64,000 nt of DNA. It comes from Flectonema sp. DT1601. Taxonomy: Eukaryota; Euglenozoa; Diplonemea; Diplonemida; Diplonemidae. The notes under the pieces were generated by a model. The model worked only from the letters and a program-made list of their open reading frames with translations. It made no database searches and was not told the origin of the DNA. The stretch is from contig OZ025786.1 of assembly GCA_964019425.1 (NCBI GenBank), positions 1,445,945 to 1,509,944 of the forward strand, given 5' to 3'. A program made the position numbers and the translations under genes. Of the stretch, positions 58,616 to 64,000 are shown in pieces (position 1 is the first letter of the stretch; every line of letters starts with the position of its first letter).

Positions 58616-59872
58616 ATGGTCAAGGGAGCTAAAAAGCCAGCCAAGAAGGCATCCGCCAAGAAGGCTGTCGTAAAGGCTATCTCCTCTCCAAAGGGAAAGG
58701 TTGCTTCCCCAAAGACAAAGGTTGCTTCTCCTAAAACAAAGTCACTCACAGTGAAGGGAAAGGTTGCATCTCCAAAGACTGTTCCATCACCAAAAACCAA
58801 GGCTGTCAGCCCAGTCGCTGCAAAGAAGGCGCCTGTCAAGAAGACAAAGAGAGGACTCCCGCAGGGTAAGCCTGTAAAGAAGCAGAAGAAGGAGCCAACT
58901 CCAGAACCAGAGTCAGAGTCTGATGAGGTAATCGAAGAAATCGAAGAATCTGAAGAGGAGACTGAGGAGCCAACCAAGCCTGAAGTTGATGATGATGATG
59001 AGGAGGAAGAGGAGGAGGAAATCGAAGAGATCGAGGAGTCAGAGGAAGAAGAAGAGGACGAAGCCGCCGAAGCCGATGCCTACCTTGACGAAAAGATGGT
59101 TCAATCAAAGGCCGCAGCTGATGATGACGACGACGAGGAAGTGGAGGAAGCTGACGAAGATAGCGAAGAAGAAGGTGAGGCAGCTGGAGAGGATGCTGCT
59201 GAAGAGGCAACTGTTAAGCTCACAGAAGTCGACACCTCATTCGATGATGAGTCTGCTAAGGTTCTCTTCGGAGAGGAAAACATCTCTAAAATCGTCTGGG
59301 CACTTAACAAGTCTGACGGAGAATTCTCAGGATCTGGTTGGATCACTTTCACCTCCGCCGAAGCTGCCAAGACCGCCATGGAGTTCGGAAGCACTGTATG
59401 ACTTATTTCAGTTCTTTAATACAACTGTTGTTAATAATATTTTTTAAATCAATCTTTACTAAATAATCAAACAGGGATCAAAGGCAAAGAAGGGAACTGC
59501 CGCTAACGAAAACAAAGCACTTGTCATGGAACTAAACAACGACTGCCCAGACAGCGAAGCCCCAAGAAAGGGTGGCAAGAAGGGTGGCAAGGGCAAGGGT
59601 AAAGGAAAGGGAGGAGGAAAGGGAGGAGGCAAGGGAGGAAAGGGAGACTTCAAGGGAGGAAAGAAGGGTGGTGACTTCAAGGGAGGAAGGGGTAAGGGAA
59701 AAGGAAAGGGTAAGGGTAAGGGTAAGGGAGACAAGGGTGGAAAGAAGGGAGGCAAGAAGGGAAAGAAGGGAGGCAAGGTATGCGCAATCAAATTTTCCCA
59801 TACTCCTTTTACACACAAATACATATTCTTAACTAAAACAACTAACCACTAAAACAGAAGGGAGGAAAGTAA
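58616..59872 (+). CDS. Nucleolin-like RRM protein with Gly/Lys-rich tail, three exons
   Basis: Exons 58616-59395, 59475-59777 and 59858-59872; 365 residues. The N-terminus (1-95) is Lys/Ala/Pro/Ser with repeated KVASPKTK-type motifs. Residues about 98-200 are long Asp/Glu blocks. A single RRM-like domain follows (about 210-285; KVLFGEENISKIVWALNKSD, then GSGWITFTSAEAAKTAMEFGST joined by splicing to GSKAKKGT...ALVMELN). The tail (about 291-365) is repeats of Lys and Gly (KGGKGKG, DFKGGKKGG). This is the nucleolin/Nsr1 layout (basic-acidic, RRM, Gly-rich), except for Lys instead of Arg in the Gly-rich tail. A nucleolar role in rRNA processing is likely. Both introns are phase 0, and the last exon codes only KGGK-stop. 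Confidence 0.75.
59396..59474 (+). other. cis intron 1 of the nucleolin-like gene (79 nt)
   Basis: Donor GTATGAC, acceptor AATCAAACAG, phase 0. It lies inside the RRM, and splicing restores the end of the domain. A TTACTAA word lies about 13 bases before the AG. Confidence 0.85.
59778..59857 (+). other. cis intron 2 of the nucleolin-like gene (80 nt)
   Basis: Donor GTATGCG, acceptor CACTAAAACAG, phase 0. An ACTAAC branch-like word lies about 12 bases before the AG. Without splicing, the frame would leave the Gly/Lys tail for unrelated residues. Confidence 0.8.
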
Positions 59873-60274
59873 ACTGCCCCCAAAGCATTATGTGTAATAT
59901 ACCCTTAAGTGTGTTAAGCATCAGAACCAAAAATAAGAACTTCAGTGTGTAGTGAATGTTGTACACATGCTAGCACGTTGCTAGGTAATCATCAGTTGGT
60001 TGTTTCTCTCCTCCCTATTTATTTGAAGAATTTTTTTAAAAGAAGAATTGTTACGGGTACCTGTTTTATCATATAGCGAATTACGTCAAAAAAATTGTGT
60101 TTAGGAAAATAGTATAAAATGTATTAGCTTTTGCATTTTTTTTACAGCTTCTTTAAAATGGAAAAAAACAGCGGAATTGTAGTCATTAAATATAACAAAC
60201 AATTTTAGCCACACAACAAACACGCTTGATTAACAGGTTATAACTTCAACCCTTAAAAAAAAAAAAAAAAAAAA
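59873..60274. other. Intergenic spacer
   Basis: No gene is seen. It contains a small perfect hairpin CTAGCA-CGT-TGCTAG (59970-59984) about 100 bases after the stop, and ends in a run of A up to the next ATG. Confidence 0.5.
60255..60274 (+). promoter_or_regulatory. Poly-A leader directly abutting the PTB-like ATG
   Basis: 20 A directly precede the ATG. A candidate acceptor TTAACAG ends at about 60237. This is the same arrangement as the neighbouring nucleolin-like gene. Confidence 0.45.
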
Positions 60275-62236
60275 ATGAGATGGGCAAATGCACCAGACGG
60301 AGCGAGTCCTGTCGTTATGGTTCGTAGTCTTCCACCAAGAACCACTGAAGAAGACTTGATTAGGTGGAGTGAGAAGTACTGCTACAACAAAGACGGAGTG
60401 ATGCTTGGAGCCAAATGTGTTAAGGCGTTAGTTCTTCATGATCGAATGATGGGTTTCGTTCAGTTATCTGACATCGATGCGGCAAGAGCGATAATGGCTC
60501 AATTCGTCTACAACCCGCCAAGTATCTTCATAGAGAAAGGAGGAGCAAAACACGCTCTCAACCTCGTCTACAGTGACAAACAAGAAATAAAGGCATCTAA
60601 TAAAGGTAGGTCAGCACCTCAACCAAAACCGGTGTACACTAACAGTAGGTTGTTATTAGTAGTGTTGAAAGAGCTTAGTCAAGTTGTTACGATTGATGAG
60701 TTGTTTTTAGTCTTTAGTCAGATTGCGAAGATTGAAAAGATTAGTTCGTTTCAAAAAGATCGTAAGAATCAGGTGGTATTTCAGTTTGAAACTTCGGAAG
60801 GAGCGGATGCTGCTATGAACTATTTCAATGGTAAGCATCTTCCGTCAAAAGACTCAACCACTCCACTGTGTTTCTTAGCAATCGTTCCTAGCAAATTAGA
60901 ACAATTGACATTCAGAAATCAAGACAGTAAAAACAGAGACTACACAATGGTAAATAACTACATTCAGTGGTTCTTAGAAACCCAGGCTGGTAACACTGAC
61001 AAATCAACGATTCAAGCAGGTTGGACAATGTTATGCATGGAATGCCGTATGACTGCGAATATACTTTATGACTTCATATGGGGTAAGAACAGATGGGGTG
61101 CTGGATGGCTATTCCCAGCCCAAGAACCAAAAGATTTGGGAAAAATTCCTGAAACTACAATGGTCACCGCAACAGAAGGTAGAGTAGGTCAGTGCATGCA
61201 CGTCAGTGGACTACCAGTCGGAAAAGAAGAGATGGGTGCTGATCAGGTTTGGAAGCTCTGCGGAATGTACGGAGAAGTCCGAGCAGTAAAAATGTTATAC
61301 CATTTTAAGGGATGTGTTGTTGTTCAGTATTCAACAGTTGAAGCATGCAATCATGCTATTCATTACCTTAATGGATTAGAGTATAAAGGCAGGACCTGGG
61401 ATGCAAAGAAATCCAGACAACCAAACGCAGTTCACTGGAATGGAGCATCAGACGATCTACAAAAGCGAATGGTCAGTTCTGGTGACAGACGCGCACCTCC
61501 AAGATGTGAATTGAGTGTTGCATTTCCAGCTAAGGAACTTATTATTTGGGATGTTCCAAAATCGGTTACCGCTTCTCAATGTCAAAAACTATTCGTTACC
61601 ACGATTGGAGTAACTCCACAGTCAGTTTCTGTTGATGAGTCAGAACATCAAATTTCTGTTGTATTCGCAACACTCGATGACTCGATTCAAACTATTTGTG
61701 CAATGAATGGATATCAAGACGGAAACTGGAAGTTGCAGCTTCGATTTGCTTCTAACCAGCCAAACCAGTCAAACGGATTCTTTAGAAGAGCATCACAGGA
61801 TGACTCAGTTGGTCACTCACACACAAGTTTGACCTTTGAGAACACTGTGAACAGTACTGTTGCTGATGCTGATAATGATATTGTTGAGGTAGTTGCAGCA
61901 GAACCACAAGCAGCAGCAAACCCTGCAGTACCTGAACCGGAACCTGAAACACCAGGTGAAGACAAGGCTCCTTTAACCTTCTATGCTAAGAAAAAAAATA
62001 AAAGAAACATTCCTATGGGTATTCCACGTCCACCACCTTCTCCTTCTGCGAACTCTGTTAAGACTGAAGGGACACCTCAAGTATCACCTACGGGTATCTC
62101 ATACACGATTCCAAAGACGTGCCATATTAGAGGGAACGAGGAGTCTCCTTGGGCTGAAATTGACACCCCGATCAAGTCTGAGGGTGATGCCCAGGAACTA
62201 AAAGGATATGAACAACGGATGTACGAACTCGCTTAA
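60275..62236 (+). CDS. PTB/hnRNP L-like RNA-binding protein with four RRMs
   Basis: 653 residues. RRM1 about 12-100 (VVMVRSLPPRTTEEDLIRW). RRM2 about 122-223, ending in the family-specific strand LAIVPSKLEQLTFRNQDSKN followed by RDYT; animal PTB has SKLTSLNVKYNNDKSRDYT there. RRM3 about 305-390 (MHVSGLPVGKEE, then FKGCVVVQYSTVEACNHAIHYLNG). RRM4 about 418-495 (LIIWDVPKSVTASQCQKLF). The C-terminal 150 residues are acidic and Pro-rich, probably disordered. PTB-family proteins bind pyrimidine tracts and control splicing, stability and translation; trypanosome homologues (DRBD3/DRBD4) act on mRNA levels. An insert of about 80 residues between RRM2 and RRM3 is Trp-rich and unusual. No introns are seen. 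Confidence 0.85.
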   Translation: MRWANAPDGASPVVMVRSLPPRTTEEDLIRWSEKYCYNKDGVMLGAKCVKALVLHDRMMGFVQLSDIDAARAIMAQFVYNPPSIFIEKGGAKHALNLVYSDKQEIKASNKGRSAPQPKPVYTNSRLLLVVLKELSQVVTIDELFLVFSQIAKIEKISSFQKDRKNQVVFQFETSEGADAAMNYFNGKHLPSKDSTTPLCFLAIVPSKLEQLTFRNQDSKNRDYTMVNNYIQWFLETQAGNTDKSTIQAGWTMLCMECRMTANILYDFIWGKNRWGAGWLFPAQEPKDLGKIPETTMVTATEGRVGQCMHVSGLPVGKEEMGADQVWKLCGMYGEVRAVKMLYHFKGCVVVQYSTVEACNHAIHYLNGLEYKGRTWDAKKSRQPNAVHWNGASDDLQKRMVSSGDRRAPPRCELSVAFPAKELIIWDVPKSVTASQCQKLFVTTIGVTPQSVSVDESEHQISVVFATLDDSIQTICAMNGYQDGNWKLQLRFASNQPNQSNGFFRRASQDDSVGHSHTSLTFENTVNSTVADADNDIVEVVAAEPQAAANPAVPEPEPETPGEDKAPLTFYAKKKNKRNIPMGIPRPPPSPSANSVKTEGTPQVSPTGISYTIPKTCHIRGNEESPWAEIDTPIKSEGDAQELKGYEQRMYELA

Positions 62237-62716
62237 GTCTTATTCTTAGCCTTGACCTTTTTTTTTTTTTTAAACCCCCCTTTTTCAAATGTTCCTTTTG
62301 TTTATATTTGTCCGATGGTATCGTGCCCAATTATTGGTGTTCTCGGTTTCCCAGTCTTTTTTATCATTCATGCTTTTTTTTCTTATATTTTTTGACCCCT
62401 GAAAACCCGATTTTTTTTTTTTTTTTTTTTTTTTAATTTCCCCGTTTGATATTTTTCTTTCATGACTTACTTTTGCCCGATGGTCAATTCGTGTATCTGT
62501 ATTAAAATCACGAAAGTGTGTGGCTGTTGCTTGTTAAGATCTTCAGCGGTTCACTCACATCCCGTGCCTTGCTTTTTTTTTTTTTTTTTTTTTTTATTAT
62601 ATTCTCATCTTGCTGTCTTCTGGTGCTGTTTAACCCAATCACGTTATTATGATGTGATTTTTTTTTTTTTTTTTTTTTAAAATTATACTTTACCTGTGAG
62701 AACAATGTGAAGAAAG

Positions 62717-62747
<31 letters not shown>

Positions 62748-64000
62748 AAAAAAAAACAGCAGCAAAGGACCAGCAGGTGTGTTCGAAAGAATTGAGAGAA
62801 GAGGGAAAAAAAAAAAAAAAAGAAAAAAAAAAAAATTTAAAGAAGCAAATAAACAAACGAGGAGTAACACTAATACGGGGAAGATTTTTTTTCTTTAAAA
62901 AATCATAAAGAAAAAAAAAACGCGAAAATGAATGAAAACCGTATCCCTTAGGTGATTCGAGACAAAAACCCCGTTCCCAAAGAAAAAAAAAAAAAAATAG
63001 TAAAAAAAAAAGGGGATCACTTCTAAGGTTCTTTAACCGTTTTGAACCCCACGATATTGCCTTATTACTTATTTTAGTATTATAAAGTACATTACTGTTT
63101 TTCTACATTGTCAAAAACCATCACTCATATAGATGAGAATGACCTCCCAATTGGCTTGTTTTAAGATACCACGAAATCTGAAAGAGATTCAAAAAAACAA
63201 GACAAAAAAAAAAAAAAAAATTAAGAATTGAACTCATATTTTTTCAGAAGCGTCTACCCTGACATTGCGAAGCGAGAATTATTATATTCTTATTATTTTT
63301 AAATTTTTTTTTATAGAAAAAGTATTTGGGAATTGCCTTATAAAGGCCTTTAGAGGGGAAATAAAAAAATCTCTTACACACTTTCTGTGCACTGAAGCTT
63401 CATAGTGCAGCGTTCAAGCTGTTATATGCGATTATCGAAAGAAGCTGCAGGGAGAACCGTAATTATAACAAAATTCTTCCAAGGCGAGAAAAAAAAAAAA
63501 AAAAAATGGAAAAAAAAAACCAAAAAAAAAAAAAAACTAAAAAAAAAAAAATTTTAAAAAACTTAAAAAACCAAAAGAAATAACGAAAACGAAACAAAAT
63601 CTGAAGATTTAAATCAAACTGGCCACGTATTTTCACTCCCTCTCACCTCTCACATATCATTAGCGTTAATTCGCCATCGCAAGCTGCATGGAAAGGCCAG
63701 CTGTGTTGTAACACTTCAGCAGTGCACCTTTCTCCGCTTTATTAAGAAAATAGCTGTAAAAAGACTTTTTATTTTATTATTTTTTAAAAAATCTAGTATC
63801 TTCATATTCGGGAAGAAGCAAGACTAGAAAAAAGTAACGTCGGGGGGGGGGAAAACAAAAAACAATTAAATTCTGATGTGCCAACCCTGTTATTCAATTA
63901 GATTTTAGCCTTTTTAAGGAAATAAAATCCTATCACTGTTGGGTCCTTACTGATGCGGGCTACCCAGACCCCTCGTAGTCATCAGTTTGTATTTTGCTAA
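62237..64000. other. Terminal AT-rich region
   Basis: No gene is seen. Runs of A and T reach over 30 bases. At the end, 63951-63988 forms an imperfect hairpin (ACTGATG/CATCAGT and CTAC/GTAG). Confidence 0.5.

Noticed and set aside
59459-59832. Overlapping frames across the Gly/Lys tail on both strands
   Set aside because: Shadows of the repetitive tail; the spliced frame explains the sequence.
1-64000. CRISPR array
   Set aside because: Repeats here are coding minisatellites or dispersed families; there are no regularly spaced identical repeats with unique spacers.

Overview
The window looks like nuclear DNA of a free-living protist, and a euglenozoan, most likely a diplonemid, is the best fit. 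All supported genes lie on the + strand over about 61 kb. Most have a pyrimidine-rich tract and an AG a short distance upstream of the start codon, as trans-spliced polycistronic genes do. A few genes also carry short GT-AG cis introns. A 16-base word at 43960-43975 matches the 3' end of the euglenozoan spliced leader as I recall it. Intergenic DNA is very AT-rich and full of long A/T homopolymers. Stops are TAA, TAG and TGA, so the standard code applies. The taxonomic call is inference.

Layout. 1-1336: AT-rich spacer. 1337-3622: surface protein with a Pro-Thr-Ala-Val stalk and a multi-span C-terminus. 4655-6934: membrane protein with two cyclase-homology domains. 7809-9554: decayed piggyBac element with intact inverted repeats and TTAA duplication. 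11687-25278: five proteins of unknown function (coiled-coil, basic, PAN/apple secreted, VLWSS-repeat, and a 1687-residue low-complexity EF-hand protein). 25854-26333: a small NYN/PIN-like protein. 26341-26745: GC-richer, gene-free DNA with a duplicated 65-bp hairpin block, a candidate small-RNA cluster. 26879-27457: Mpo1/DUF962. 29033-32284: a four-exon Mak21/Noc1/CEBPZ gene. 33061-34434: an IQ-motif protein. 34903-47227: three tandem dCache-HAMP-pseudocyclase receptors. 47228-53475: gene-free, repeat-rich. 53476-55434: glucosidase II beta (two exons). 56024-58153: a Gln-rich coiled-coil protein. 58616-59872: a nucleolin-like protein (three exons). 60275-62236: a PTB-like protein with four RRMs.

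Themes. (1) Signalling: four proteins share a membrane sensor, a Tyr-x-x-Tyr-Leu/Met-Pro-x-Ser motif and class III cyclase homology. In three of them the catalytic residues are gone, and the three are mosaics of near-identical and divergent blocks. (2) Nucleolus and RNA: Mak21 and the nucleolin-like protein are unrelated but both end in a Gly/Lys-rich tail. The nucleolin-like and PTB-like genes both have about 20 A residues just before the ATG. (3) Splicing: cis introns use GTATG donors and A-rich acceptors without a pyrimidine tract, unlike the T/C-rich acceptors in front of genes. (4) Mobile and structured DNA: a piggyBac fossil, a possible MULE fragment, several dispersed repeat families, and a 140-bp inverted-repeat element with a hammerhead-like core.

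Limits: calls were made by eye. Identities to known families rest on motif recognition, not searches.
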